Part shown: one piece after another, positions 49,181 to 57,797 of the stretch
How positions within the stretch are numbered: the stretch's first letter is position 1
How the letters are laid out: each line of letters opens with the position of its first letter
Assembly (NCBI RefSeq): GCF_900091575.1
Contig: NZ_FMCR01000001.1
Span: 372,001-436,000 of the forward strand
Reading direction: 5' to 3'
DNA from: Micromonospora saelicesensis
Lineage (GTDB): Bacteria > Actinomycetota > Actinomycetes > Mycobacteriales > Micromonosporaceae
DNA: 64,000 nucleotides
Notes under the pieces: generated by a model
What the model was told of the DNA's origin: nothing
The model's input: the letters and a program-made list of their open reading frames with translations, nothing else
Databases searched by the model: none
Program-made: the position numbers and the translations under genes

Positions 49181-50686
49181 ATGACGCGCTACGACGCGCC
49201 CACCCACTGGCAGTCCCGTTACGACCACTACATCGGCGGCGAGTACGTCAAGCCGCACGGCGGCGCCTACTTCGAGAACCCGACACCGGTCACCGGGCAG
49301 ACCTTCACCGAGGTCGCCCGGGGCACCGCACCCGACGTGGAGAAGGCCCTCGACGCCGCCCATGGCGCCGCCGACGCCTGGGGCCGCACCTCGGTGGCCG
49401 AACGGGCGCTGATCCTCAACCGGATCGCCGACCGGATGCAGGAGAACCTGGAATCCCTGGCCGTGGCCGAGAGCTGGGAGAACGGCAAGCCGGTCCGGGA
49501 GACCCTCGCCGCCGACATCCCGCTCGCCATCGATCACTTCCGTTACTTCGCCGGGGCGATCCGGGCCCAGGAAGGCTCCCTGGGCGAACTCGACGACGAC
49601 ACAGTGGCGTACCACTTCCACGAGCCGCTCGGCGTGGTCGGGCAGATCATCCCGTGGAACTTCCCGATCCTGATGGCGACCTGGAAGCTCGCGCCCGCGC
49701 TGGCCGCCGGCAACGCCGTGGTGCTCAAACCCGCCGAGCAGACACCGGCGTCCATCCACTACTGGCTGTCGCTGGTGGCGGACCTGCTGCCGCCGGGGGT
49801 GCTGAACATCGTCAACGGTTTCGGTGTGGAGGCCGGCAAACCGCTGGCGTCCTCGGCCCGGGTCGCGAAGGTGGCCTTCACCGGCGAGACGACCACCGGG
49901 CGGCTGATCATGCAGTACGCCAGTGAGAACATCAAACCGGTCACGCTGGAGCTGGGCGGCAAGAGCCCGAACATCTTCTTCGACGACGTCAGCGCCGCAT
50001 CCGACGACTTCCTGGACAAGGCCCTGGAAGGCTTCACCATGTTCGCGCTCAACCAGGGCGAGGTCTGCACCTGCCCGTCCCGGGCGCTGATCCAACAGGG
50101 CCACTACAGCGACTTCCTCGCCGCGGCGGTCTCCCGCACCGAGCAGATCGTGCAGGGGCATCCCCTGGACACCGACACGATGATCGGGGCGCAGGCCTCC
50201 AACGACCAGTTGGAGAAAATCCTGTCCTATCTCGACATCGGCCGGAAAGAGGGCGCCAAGGTGCTCACCGGCGGGTCACGGGCGGATCTGGGCGGCGACC
50301 TGTCGGGCGGGTACTACGTCGAGCCGACCATCTTCGAGGGCGACAACTCGATGCGGATCTTCCAGGAGGAGATCTTCGGGCCGGTCGTCTCGGTGACCTC
50401 CTTCGCCGACCTCGACGACGCCGTGAAGATCGCCAACGACACCCTGTACGGGCTGGGCGCGGGTGTGTGGAGTCGGGACATGAACACCGCGTACCGGGCC
50501 GGGCGGGCCATCCAGGCCGGGCGGGTGTGGACCAACTGCTATCACGCGTACCCGGCGCACGCCGCGTTCGGCGGGTACAAGCAGTCCGGCATCGGCCGGG
50601 AGAACCACAAGATGATGCTGGAGCACTACCAGCAGACCAAGAATCTGCTGGTCAGCTACTCGACCAAGAAGCTCGGCTTCTTCTGA
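49181..50686 (+). CDS. exaC: ExaC-type NAD-dependent aldehyde dehydrogenase
   Basis: A 501-residue aldehyde dehydrogenase with [19 protein letters not shown], the glutamate in [13 protein letters not shown], and the double-cysteine active site [12 protein letters not shown] (C296, C298). The CTCPSR motif and the C-terminus [10 protein letters not shown] are hallmarks of acetaldehyde/propionaldehyde dehydrogenases of the ExaC/AldB branch, used for ethanol and other short aldehydes. It is co-transcribed with the DUF779 gene (TGATG overlap) and follows the GAF regulator. It may also help with aldehydes from amine breakdown. Confidence 0.94.
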   Translation: MTRYDAPTHWQSRYDHYIGGEYVKPHGGAYFENPTPVTGQTFTEVARGTAPDVEKALDAAHGAADAWGRTSVAERALILNRIADRMQENLESLAVAESWENGKPVRETLAADIPLAIDHFRYFAGAIRAQEGSLGELDDDTVAYHFHEPLGVVGQIIPWNFPILMATWKLAPALAAGNAVVLKPAEQTPASIHYWLSLVADLLPPGVLNIVNGFGVEAGKPLASSARVAKVAFTGETTTGRLIMQYASENIKPVTLELGGKSPNIFFDDVSAASDDFLDKALEGFTMFALNQGEVCTCPSRALIQQGHYSDFLAAAVSRTEQIVQGHPLDTDTMIGAQASNDQLEKILSYLDIGRKEGAKVLTGGSRADLGGDLSGGYYVEPTIFEGDNSMRIFQEEIFGPVVSVTSFADLDDAVKIANDTLYGLGAGVWSRDMNTAYRAGRAIQAGRVWTNCYHAYPAHAAFGGYKQSGIGRENHKMMLEHYQQTKNLLVSYSTKKLGFF

Positions 50687-51030
50687 TGCCGGTCGTCTCC
50701 GTCACCCCCGCCGCGGCCGAGTTGATCCGGTCGTTGCGGGGGCGGCACGGTCCGCTGATGTTCCACCAGTCCGGTGGCTGTTGCGACGGCAGCGCCCCGA
50801 TGTGTTTCCCGGCGGGCGAGTTCCGCACCGGCTCGTCCGACGTGCTGCTCGCCTCCCTCGCGGTCGACGGGGTGACCGAGCCGGTCGAGTTCTGGATGTC
50901 GAAGTCCCAGTGGGAGCTGTGGAAACACACAACGCTGACCGTCGACGTGGTCCCCGGCAGAGGCAGCGGCTTCTCCCTGGAGGCCCCCGACGGCGTCCGC
51001 TTCCTCATCCGCTCCCACCTGGCCCCCTGA
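50686..51030 (+). CDS. DUF779 domain protein
   Basis: A 114-residue protein beginning [19 protein letters not shown], with FHQSGGCCDGSAPMCFPAGEF (three cysteines) and the conserved FWMSKSQWELWKHT. DUF779 genes commonly follow ExaC-type dehydrogenases, as here, where the start overlaps the exaC stop by one base (TGATG). The clustered cysteines suggest metal or thiol chemistry, perhaps maturation or protection of the dehydrogenase. Function not established. Confidence 0.9.
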   Translation: MPVVSVTPAAAELIRSLRGRHGPLMFHQSGGCCDGSAPMCFPAGEFRTGSSDVLLASLAVDGVTEPVEFWMSKSQWELWKHTTLTVDVVPGRGSGFSLEAPDGVRFLIRSHLAP

Positions 51031-51063
51031 GGCGGGTGCCGCAGGCTCGGCGGCACCTGCCCC

Positions 51064-51117
51064 GAAGAGCGGTATACCTCCGAGTCATATTTATTCCTCA
51101 GAGGTATACCGCTCTTC
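51064..51117. terminator. Perfect 17-bp palindrome between convergent DUF779 and G5 genes
   Basis: The arms 51064-51080 and 51101-51117 are perfect complements enclosing a 20-nt AT-rich loop. Each arm contains GGTATACC, itself a palindrome. The arms are far less GC-rich than the flanks. It can act as a two-way terminator. Confidence 0.75.
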
Positions 51118-51183
51118 AGCGTTTCCCGTCGGACGGCGTGACCGTGGCGGGACCGGGCGGGGCCGTTGACCATGAACGCGGGG

Positions 51184-51945
51184 TTAGTCGCAGGCGATGC
51201 CGTCGCCGTCTCGGTCCAGGTCGTAGATGTCGTCGCCGATCACCCTGATCGGCCCGCTGACGTAGGCGGGGCCGTTGCCACTGCCACCCGCGCAGTCGAC
51301 GTCGCTGGCGATCGGGACGCAGCCGCTGTAGTTCGGGTCGCACTTCGACGACTGCTGCTTCTTGGTGCCGACGGCGACGACCTGGGTCACCGGCTGCTTC
51401 GTCACGGCGGATTTGACCAGCTTCTTGGCCGTCCGCACACCGTCGGTGGTGGTCACCTCGTAGGTCAGGGTCCGGACGCCGTTCACGCCCTTGGTGCGGA
51501 CGACCCGCTTGCCCTCGGCCAGCGACGAGTCCTTGACGGTCCGCTCGCCGTACCGGATGGCGGCCTTCTCCGTCACTGTCGTCACCTGCACCACCGGCAC
51601 GGCTACCGCCGACGAGGGCGCAGTGGCGGGCGCCGACGAGGGTGCGGTCGAGGGCGCGGCGATCGACGACTCTTCCTGGGCCGGGGCCTCCTCGGTCGGC
51701 TCACGGGGTGCGGCCAGGACAGGCTGCTCGGCGGCAGTGCCGCCGGTCTTGGTCGGTTCGGGTTCGCCGGTCAACGCGCCGACGATGGCGGTGCCGGTGC
51801 AGCAGAGCAGCAGGAGCGACAGCGTCACCGAGCCGAGGATCACGGCGACCCGGCCGGCGGGAGTGGCCCGGCGGAACCAGTTCGGTCGGGGCGTCTGGTC
51901 GAACGACGGCGCGTACGGCGGCCCCGGGTTCTGTGGTGGTTGCAT
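51184..51945 (-). CDS. Membrane-anchored G5 and excalibur domain protein
   Basis: A 253-residue protein with a proline-rich cytoplasmic start, one membrane helix (about 33-55, VAVILGSVTLSLLLLCCTGTAIV) and an Ala/Ser/Pro/Glu external linker (about 60-120). A G5 domain (about 125-195) follows, then an excalibur calcium-binding domain at the C-terminus with the DxDxDG loop DLDRDGDGIACD. G5 domains bind wall sugars, so this is likely a wall-associated protein. The ATG at 51945 is preferred over 51984. The 271 bp upstream, to the next gene, hold nothing I recognise. Confidence 0.85.
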   Translation of the reverse strand: MQPPQNPGPPYAPSFDQTPRPNWFRRATPAGRVAVILGSVTLSLLLLCCTGTAIVGALTGEPEPTKTGGTAAEQPVLAAPREPTEEAPAQEESSIAAPSTAPSSAPATAPSSAVAVPVVQVTTVTEKAAIRYGERTVKDSSLAEGKRVVRTKGVNGVRTLTYEVTTTDGVRTAKKLVKSAVTKQPVTQVVAVGTKKQQSSKCDPNYSGCVPIASDVDCAGGSGNGPAYVSGPIRVIGDDIYDLDRDGDGIACD

Positions 51946-52216
51946 CGTCACGGCGATGAGTGTCGTCGCAAACACGGTCTGCAATATCCCCCGTCGCGTT
52001 CGTCACCTGCGCCTTTCGCTTCGCGGGAAAGATCCGTGGGCGCGTTCGCGGGCGACGAGTCGGCAGGTGCGGCACACCTCCAGGTCGGCAGGGCAGGGCC
52101 GATCGTGCGGGTGTCAGCACCAACAAAAGGCGCAGATCACCACGCAATGGATCGAAAATGGATCGGATGCCGAACGGCGACGAGGGAACTGTCGCGATGC
52201 CGTCAGCGGGGCAGGC

Positions 52217-53398
52217 TCACCGCTCCTCCATCGCCCACGGTGACCCGTAACCGTTCAGCAGGTCGAGGAAGGGCATCGGGGGCAGCGCCTCCGGCCCGAG
52301 CACCCCGACACCGGCCCATGCGCCGTTGGCAAGCAGCTCCAACGCGACGACCGGGTTGACGGCCGTCTGCCAGACCACCGCCTGGTGCCCGTACTCCCGC
52401 ATCGACCACTCGTTGTCGACCACGTGGTACAGGTAGACCTCGCGCGGTCGCCCGTCCGGGCCGAGGCCGCGTACCCAGGTGCCGGCGCAGGTCTTGCCGC
52501 GCATCCGGGCACCGAGCGTGGCCGGGTCGGGCAGGCTCGCGGCCACCACGTCACGCGGGGAGACCTCGACGCCACGTACCCGCACCGGGGAGACCGCGTC
52601 CAGACCGAGCTTGTGCAGCGTCTTGAGCACGTCGATGAATTCGTCGCCGAGGCCGTACTTGAAGGTGACCCGCCGGGCCTTGACCCAGCGCGGGATGAGC
52701 AGCACCTCCTCGTGCTCGACGTTGACGCACTCGACCGGCCCGATCCCCTCGGGAAAGTGGAAGACCTCCGGCTCGGAGAACGGTTCGGTGGTGAACCAGC
52801 CCCGGTCCCTCTCCCAGACGACCGGCGGATTGAGGCACTCCTCGATGGTGGTCCAGATGGAGAACGAGGGCGCGAAGTCGTACCCGTCGACGGTGAGGTT
52901 CGCCCCGTCCCGGACACCGATCTCGTCGATCTCACTGAACAGTTCGTCGGCGGCGTAACGGGCGAACACGTCGGAGAGGCCGGGTTCGACCCCGATGCCG
53001 CACAGCGCCAGCCGACCGGCCGCCGACCAGGTGTCGGCCAGCGCGAACTGTTCGTCGCCGAGCTTCACGCCGGTCTCGACGTGCGACAGCGACATCGCCA
53101 TGTCCAGGTAGTCCGCGCCGGCCGCGAACGCGCCGTCGAAGATCGGCATGACGAACCGCGGGTCGACGGCGTTGAGCACGTGCGTGATCCGGTGCTCCCG
53201 GCACAGCGCGGTGACCGCGTCGGCCGAGGCGGCGTCCACCTGGGCGGCGACGAACCGGTCACCGTGTCCGGCGACCGCCCGCTCGGCCCGAACGGGGTCG
53301 TGGTCGGCGACCACCATGGTCTCGAAGAAGGTCCGTCGGGCGGCGATGGATACGGCGGCGGAGCCGACGCCACCGGCGCCGACGAGGAGGACACGCAT
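52217..53398 (-). CDS. Saccharopine dehydrogenase-family oxidoreductase
   Basis: A 393-residue protein with an N-terminal Rossmann fold (MRVLLVGAGGVGSAAVSIAA) and the catalytic-domain arrangement of saccharopine reductase/carboxynorspermidine dehydrogenase relatives (VLNAVDPRFVMPIFDGAF, YLDMAMS, CGIGVEPGLSDVFARYA). It begins one base inside the end of the FAD oxidoreductase gene (TGATG), making it the last member of the potDABC-oxidoreductase operon. A role in polyamine or lysine-derived imine metabolism is likely, but the substrate is unknown. ATG start at 53398. Confidence 0.85.
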   Translation of the reverse strand: MRVLLVGAGGVGSAAVSIAARRTFFETMVVADHDPVRAERAVAGHGDRFVAAQVDAASADAVTALCREHRITHVLNAVDPRFVMPIFDGAFAAGADYLDMAMSLSHVETGVKLGDEQFALADTWSAAGRLALCGIGVEPGLSDVFARYAADELFSEIDEIGVRDGANLTVDGYDFAPSFSIWTTIEECLNPPVVWERDRGWFTTEPFSEPEVFHFPEGIGPVECVNVEHEEVLLIPRWVKARRVTFKYGLGDEFIDVLKTLHKLGLDAVSPVRVRGVEVSPRDVVAASLPDPATLGARMRGKTCAGTWVRGLGPDGRPREVYLYHVVDNEWSMREYGHQAVVWQTAVNPVVALELLANGAWAGVGVLGPEALPPMPFLDLLNGYGSPWAMEER

Positions 53399-54864
53399 CA
53401 GGAATCAAACCCCAAACCGAAACGATCGAGAGTACGGAGCCAGAGGTCGCGCCGACCCTCGCGCGCGTCGGCGCGGGCCAGTGACCAGCGGGTGAGATTG
53501 ATGCCGACCGCGCGGACGGGTTCCGGCGGGAACGGCAGTGGCTTGCGGCGAACCAGGTCGAGCCGGGTCAGCGAGGTGTTCCCGCCGTCGAGCAGGTCGA
53601 GCAGCACCCGGGCCCCGAAGCGGGTGGCCCCGACGCCGAGGCCGGTGTAGCCGGCCGCGTACGCCAGCCGACCGCCGTAGGCGGTGCCGAAGAACGGGCA
53701 GAACCGGGTGCAGGTGTCGATGACACCGCCCCAGCGGTGGCTGAACCGCACGTCAGCGAGCTGCGGAAACGTGGTGAAGAAGTGGCGGGCGAGGGTGGTG
53801 AAGGTGGCCGGGCGTTGCTCCAACTCGGGCGCGACCCGGTTGCCGTAGTGGTAGACGGCGTCGTAGCCGCCGAAGAGGATCCGCCCGTCGGCGGTGATCC
53901 GGTAGTAGTGGAACTGGTTGGCGGTGTCGGCGAGCCCCTGCCGGTTGCGCCAACCGATGGCGTCGCGCTGGGCCGGGGTGAGCGGCTCGGTCATCAGCAC
54001 GTGGTCGTAGACCGGCACCAGGTACGCCCGCAGCCGGCGCAGCAGCGGCGGGAACGCGTTGGTGGCCAGCACGACCCGGCGCGCGCGTATCGAGCCGGGC
54101 AGGCCGGCGGCCGGGGTGTCGACCCGGCCAGGGTCGGCCGGGTGGGCGGCGGGACCGGTGCCCAGGGTGCTGGCGTGCAGCGCGGCTCTGTCGCCGCGCA
54201 GGCCGGTGACCCGGGTGTGCTCGTGCACGCGTACGCCGAGGTCGAGGCAGGCGCGGCGCAGCCCCCAGGCCAGCTTCGCCGGGTCCACCATGGCCACCCG
54301 GTCGGCGTCGAACATCCCACCCAGGTACGTCGGTGAGTGCACCTCGGCGCGTACCTCGTCCCGGTCGAGTAACCGCACCCGGTGGCCGTACCGGCGGGCC
54401 AGGTCCGCGTCGGCGGCCAGCCCGTCGAGTTGGTACGGCTCGACGGCGACGGCCAGCTCGCCGGTGCGCTCGAAGTCGCAGTCGATGTCGAACTTCGCGA
54501 CGGTGGCGGCGATGGCGTCCAGGTTGTCCCGGCCGAGGCGTTCCAACTCGCCGACCTCGTCGGGGAACCGGTCGACGCCGTTGGCGAGGCCGTGGGTCAG
54601 CGAGGCGGCGCAGAACCCGCCGTTGCGCCCGGACGCGGCCCAACCGCAGGTCCCGGCGTCGACGAGCAGCACGTCCCGGTCCGGGTCCGCCTGCTTCGCC
54701 AACAGCGCGGTCCACAGTCCGCTGTAACCGCCACCGATCACCAGCAGGTCGGCGGAGTGCCGACCGCTCAGTGGCGGTAGCGGGTCGGGGCGGTCCGGGC
54801 GATCGAGCCAGTACGGCACGGGTGCCGCGTCGGCCAACGCCCGGCCGGTATGCGGGAGCGTCAT
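53398..54864 (-). CDS. FAD-dependent amine oxidase-like protein (gamma-glutamylputrescine oxidase type)
   Basis: A 488-residue D-amino-acid-oxidase-fold flavoprotein. It has the dinucleotide motif LLVIGGGYSGLWTALLA (about 41-57), GWAASGRNGGFCAAS next to the FAD, and a C-terminal YAAGYTGLGVGATRFGA that closes the flavin site. The sequence resembles PuuB-type oxidases acting on glutamylated or free polyamines. The ATG at 54864 overlaps the potC stop (ATGA); readings extending to 55722 run antiparallel in phase over potC and are rejected. The position after the Pot transporter supports a polyamine substrate. Confidence 0.88.
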   Translation of the reverse strand: MTLPHTGRALADAAPVPYWLDRPDRPDPLPPLSGRHSADLLVIGGGYSGLWTALLAKQADPDRDVLLVDAGTCGWAASGRNGGFCAASLTHGLANGVDRFPDEVGELERLGRDNLDAIAATVAKFDIDCDFERTGELAVAVEPYQLDGLAADADLARRYGHRVRLLDRDEVRAEVHSPTYLGGMFDADRVAMVDPAKLAWGLRRACLDLGVRVHEHTRVTGLRGDRAALHASTLGTGPAAHPADPGRVDTPAAGLPGSIRARRVVLATNAFPPLLRRLRAYLVPVYDHVLMTEPLTPAQRDAIGWRNRQGLADTANQFHYYRITADGRILFGGYDAVYHYGNRVAPELEQRPATFTTLARHFFTTFPQLADVRFSHRWGGVIDTCTRFCPFFGTAYGGRLAYAAGYTGLGVGATRFGARVLLDLLDGGNTSLTRLDLVRRKPLPFPPEPVRAVGINLTRWSLARADAREGRRDLWLRTLDRFGLGFDS

Positions 54865-55676
54865 GACGGGCCGGCCAGCAGCGCGGCGCGGCGGGCCCGT
54901 CGACCGCGCAGCGAGCTGAGCCCCACGAGCAGCAGCGCGACCGCGAACATCGCGGTGCCGATCACGTTGACCTGCGGTGGGATGCCACGCTGGGCAGCGC
55001 CCCAGACGTACATCGGGAACGTGACTGTGGTGCCGGCGTTGAAGTTCGTGATGATGAAGTCGTCGAAGCTGAGCGAGAAGGCCAGCAACGCGGCGGCCAC
55101 GATGCCGGGCAGCACCAGCGGCAGGGTGATCCGCCGGAAGGTCTGCCACTCGTTGGCGTAGAGGTCCATGGCGGCCTCCTCCAGCCGCCGGTCCATCCCG
55201 GCGAGCCGCGCCTTCACTGTCACCACCACGAACGACACGCAGAACATCACGTGCGCGATCACGATGGTCCAGAAACCCTGCGGTACGCCCGCCGACACGA
55301 ACAGGGCCAGCAACGACGTGCCCATCACCAGCTCCGGGGTGGCCATCGGCAGGAAGATCAGCACGTTGATCCCGGATCGGCCACGGAAGCGGTGCCGGAC
55401 CAGCGCGAACGCCATCAGGGTGCCGAGCACTGTGGCGACCACTGTGGCGATGAAGCCGATCTGCACGCTGCGGACCACCGCGTCGCACATGTCCGAGGTG
55501 GCGCACGGCTGCCGCCAGTTGTCCAGTGTGAACTCGTTGAAGTCGTACGACAGCCGGCTCGACGGCCGGTTGAACGACAGCGCGGCCACCACCAGGATCG
55601 GCAGCGCCAGGTAGCCGAGCACCAGCAACGCCACGATCATCACCCAGCGGTCCGCGAGCCAACGGGAAACCCTCAT
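54861..55676 (-). CDS. potC: Spermidine/putrescine ABC transporter permease PotC
   Basis: A 271-residue permease with six predicted helices. The EAA loop that docks the ATPase is EEAAMDLYANEWQTFRRIT followed by PLVLPG. A hydrophilic basic tail ends the protein. It is the second permease of the polyamine importer, paired with potB. The ATG at 55676 follows AAAGGCGG, which comes from the end of a repeat-like spacer. The stop overlaps the FAD oxidoreductase start. Confidence 0.94.
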   Translation of the reverse strand: MRVSRWLADRWVMIVALLVLGYLALPILVVAALSFNRPSSRLSYDFNEFTLDNWRQPCATSDMCDAVVRSVQIGFIATVVATVLGTLMAFALVRHRFRGRSGINVLIFLPMATPELVMGTSLLALFVSAGVPQGFWTIVIAHVMFCVSFVVVTVKARLAGMDRRLEEAAMDLYANEWQTFRRITLPLVLPGIVAAALLAFSLSFDDFIITNFNAGTTVTFPMYVWGAAQRGIPPQVNVIGTAMFAVALLLVGLSSLRGRRARRAALLAGPS

Positions 55677-55689
55677 CAGAGCCGCCTTT

Positions 55690-55734
55690 CGTTCGCGACT
55701 GCGGGGCTCCGCTGCGCTGCACTCCTCGCGCTCA
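55690..55734 (-). repeat. 45-bp spacer element between potB and potC
   Basis: Read on the minus strand it begins TGAGCGCGAGGAGTGCAGC and ends GCAGTCGCGAACG. The first TGA is the potB stop codon. I recall this element as frequent in Micromonospora-type genomes, but only one copy is present here, so its repeat status cannot be shown from the window. Confidence 0.4.
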
Positions 55735-56640
55735 CAGGACCTCCTCCGTGCCGGCTCGTCGGAGGTAGCCGAAGACCACCGCGAGGATCGCCGCCATCAG
55801 CAGGAACGACAGCGCGGCGCCCTGCGGGTAGTCCAGTCGGACCAGGAACGCCGAGTCGATGACGTTGCCGATCATGTATTCGTTCGGGGTGCCGAGCAGT
55901 TCGGCGTTGATGTAGTCGCCGCTGGCCGGGATGAAGAAGAGCAGCGTGCCGGCGACCAGACCGGGCATGGACAGCGGCAGCGTCACCCGACGGAACGCCT
56001 GCACCGGGCTCGCGTACAGGTCGGTGGCCGCCTCCAGCAACCGGGGATCCAGCCGCTCCAGGCTCGCGTACAGCGGCAGCACCAGGAACGGCAGGAAGTT
56101 GTACGTCAGGCCGAGCACCACCGCGAACGGGGTGGCCAGCAGCCGACCGTCCGGGGCGAGCAGGTGCACGTCGCGCAGCAGACCGACGAGCGCGCCGTTG
56201 TCCGACAGGATCGTCTTCCAGGCCAGCGTGCGGACCAGGAAGCTGGTGAACATCGGCGCGACGACGCAGACCAGCAGCAGGTTCTTCCAGCGGCCGGCCT
56301 TCTGCGCGATGGCGTACGCCAGTGGATAGCCCAGCAGCAACGCCAGCACCAGGGCCAGCCCGGCGTAGCCGAACGAGCGCAGGAACTGCGGCCAGTAGGC
56401 CTGCAGCACGTCCGGGTAGTTGCTGACCGCCCAGGTCATCGCGTACCCGGTGGAGAGCGAGCCGCTGGGGTCGTACAGGCTGGCCGCCGCCAACTGCAGC
56501 AGCGGCACACCGAAGAAGATGAGCAGCCAGGCCGCACCGGGCAACAACAGGAGGTACGGCAGGAGTCGGCGTCGCCCGGACCGGGCTGCCGGTGGCGCGG
56601 GTGGTGGGTGCCCCGCCCTGGTGGGGGCCAGCAGGGTCAC
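55732..56640 (-). CDS. potB: Spermidine/putrescine ABC transporter permease PotB
   Basis: A 302-residue permease with a proline-rich cytoplasmic start and six predicted helices. The EAA loop is LLEAATDLYASPVQAFRRVT followed by LPLSMPG. The GTG at 56640 overlaps the potA stop (GTGA), so the two are translationally coupled. The TGA stop is provided by the spacer element at 55690-55734, which suggests that the original end of the gene was replaced. It partners PotC. Confidence 0.94.
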   Translation of the reverse strand: MTLLAPTRAGHPPPAPPAARSGRRRLLPYLLLLPGAAWLLIFFGVPLLQLAAASLYDPSGSLSTGYAMTWAVSNYPDVLQAYWPQFLRSFGYAGLALVLALLLGYPLAYAIAQKAGRWKNLLLVCVVAPMFTSFLVRTLAWKTILSDNGALVGLLRDVHLLAPDGRLLATPFAVVLGLTYNFLPFLVLPLYASLERLDPRLLEAATDLYASPVQAFRRVTLPLSMPGLVAGTLLFFIPASGDYINAELLGTPNEYMIGNVIDSAFLVRLDYPQGAALSFLLMAAILAVVFGYLRRAGTEEVL

Positions 56641-57797
56641 GACGACGCACCCACCGGCTCGTCGAGCACCGGCGACGTCCGGTCGGTGTCGGCGGCGTCG
56701 CGGGGCAGCAGGAACGCGTGCCGCGGATCCCAGTACGCCACGGCCTCGCTGCCGACCGCCACGGGCGTCGACGTCCCACTGTTGGCGGCGAAGACCGACA
56801 ACTCGGTGCCCCAGCCGGTGCGCAGCAGGTACTGCGTGCTGACTCCCACGTAGGAGGCGTCGGTGACGACTCCGGTGACGTGCTGATGCCCGGCGGGCAC
56901 CTGGTCGGCGGAGCCGACCAGAATCAGCTTCTCGGGGCGTACCCCCAGGTGGACCGGGCCGTGGTCGGCCCGCGCCCGGCCGGCGGGCACCGAGAGGCGC
57001 GTGCCGTGCGCCGTCACCGCGACGTCGCCGCCACTGGCGCCGGTGGCCTCGCCGGCGAGCAGGTTGGACTGGCCGAGGAAGTTCGCCACGAAGGCGGTGG
57101 CGGGAAACTCGTAGATGTCGGCCGGGGCACCCAACTGCTCGATCCGGCCGGCGTTCATCACCGCGACGGTGTCGGCCATGGTCATGGCCTCCTCCTGGTC
57201 GTGGGTGACGTGCACGAAGGTGATGCCGACCTCGGTCTGGATGCGCTTCAGCTCGATCTGCATCTGTCGGCGCAGCTTGAGGTCGAGTGCGCCCAGCGGT
57301 TCGTCGAGCAGCAGCACCTGCGGCCGGTTGATCAGGGCGCGGGCCAGCGCGACCCGCTGCTGCTGACCACCGGAGAGCTGGGCGGGACGGCGGTTGCCGT
57401 ACCCGTCCAGTTGCACCAGCGACAGCATCCGGGTGACCTCGTCGTCGACCGAGCGGATGCCGCGTCGGCGCAGCCCGAAGGCGACGTTCTCGAAGATGTC
57501 GAGGTGCGGGAAGAGCGCGTAGCTCTGGAAGACGGTGTTCACCGGCCGCTTGTACGGCCGCAGCCGGGCGATGTCCCGGTCACCGAGCAGCACCTGGCCG
57601 CTGGTCGGCTCCTCCAGGCCGGCGATCATCCGCAACGTGGTGGTCTTGCCGCAGCCGGACGCGCCGAGCAGCGCGAAGAACGAGCCCTGCTCGATGGTCA
57701 GGCTCAGGTTGTCGACAGCGGTGAAGACGCCGAACCGTTTGGTGAGGTCGGCCAGGCGCAGGTCGCCGGCGGGTGTCTCGCGCGCCATCCTCGTCAC
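56637..57797 (-). CDS. potA: Spermidine/putrescine ABC transporter ATP-binding protein PotA
   Basis: A 386-residue ATPase with Walker A LGASGCGKTTTLRM (about 44-57), Q-loop VFQSYALFPH, ABC signature LSGGQQQRVALARAL, Walker B VLLLDEPLGALD and switch histidine VHVTHDQEEAM. These are followed by a TOBE regulatory domain (about 290-360). The GTG at 57797 overlaps the potD stop (GTGA), supporting it over the ATG at 57788. Its stop overlaps the potB start. Confidence 0.96.
   Translation of the reverse strand: MTRMARETPAGDLRLADLTKRFGVFTAVDNLSLTIEQGSFFALLGASGCGKTTTLRMIAGLEEPTSGQVLLGDRDIARLRPYKRPVNTVFQSYALFPHLDIFENVAFGLRRRGIRSVDDEVTRMLSLVQLDGYGNRRPAQLSGGQQQRVALARALINRPQVLLLDEPLGALDLKLRRQMQIELKRIQTEVGITFVHVTHDQEEAMTMADTVAVMNAGRIEQLGAPADIYEFPATAFVANFLGQSNLLAGEATGASGGDVAVTAHGTRLSVPAGRARADHGPVHLGVRPEKLILVGSADQVPAGHQHVTGVVTDASYVGVSTQYLLRTGWGTELSVFAANSGTSTPVAVGSEAVAYWDPRHAFLLPRDAADTDRTSPVLDEPVGASS

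Noticed and set aside
47866-49926. Open frame of 686 codons spanning the GAF regulator and the start of exaC
   Set aside because: Shifted frame of two well-supported genes; composition is Arg/Pro/Gly-rich without domain signals.
54865-55722. Fusion of the FAD oxidoreductase to an upstream segment
   Set aside because: The segment is the out-of-frame shadow of potC on the same strand; the ATG at 54864 overlaps the potC stop.
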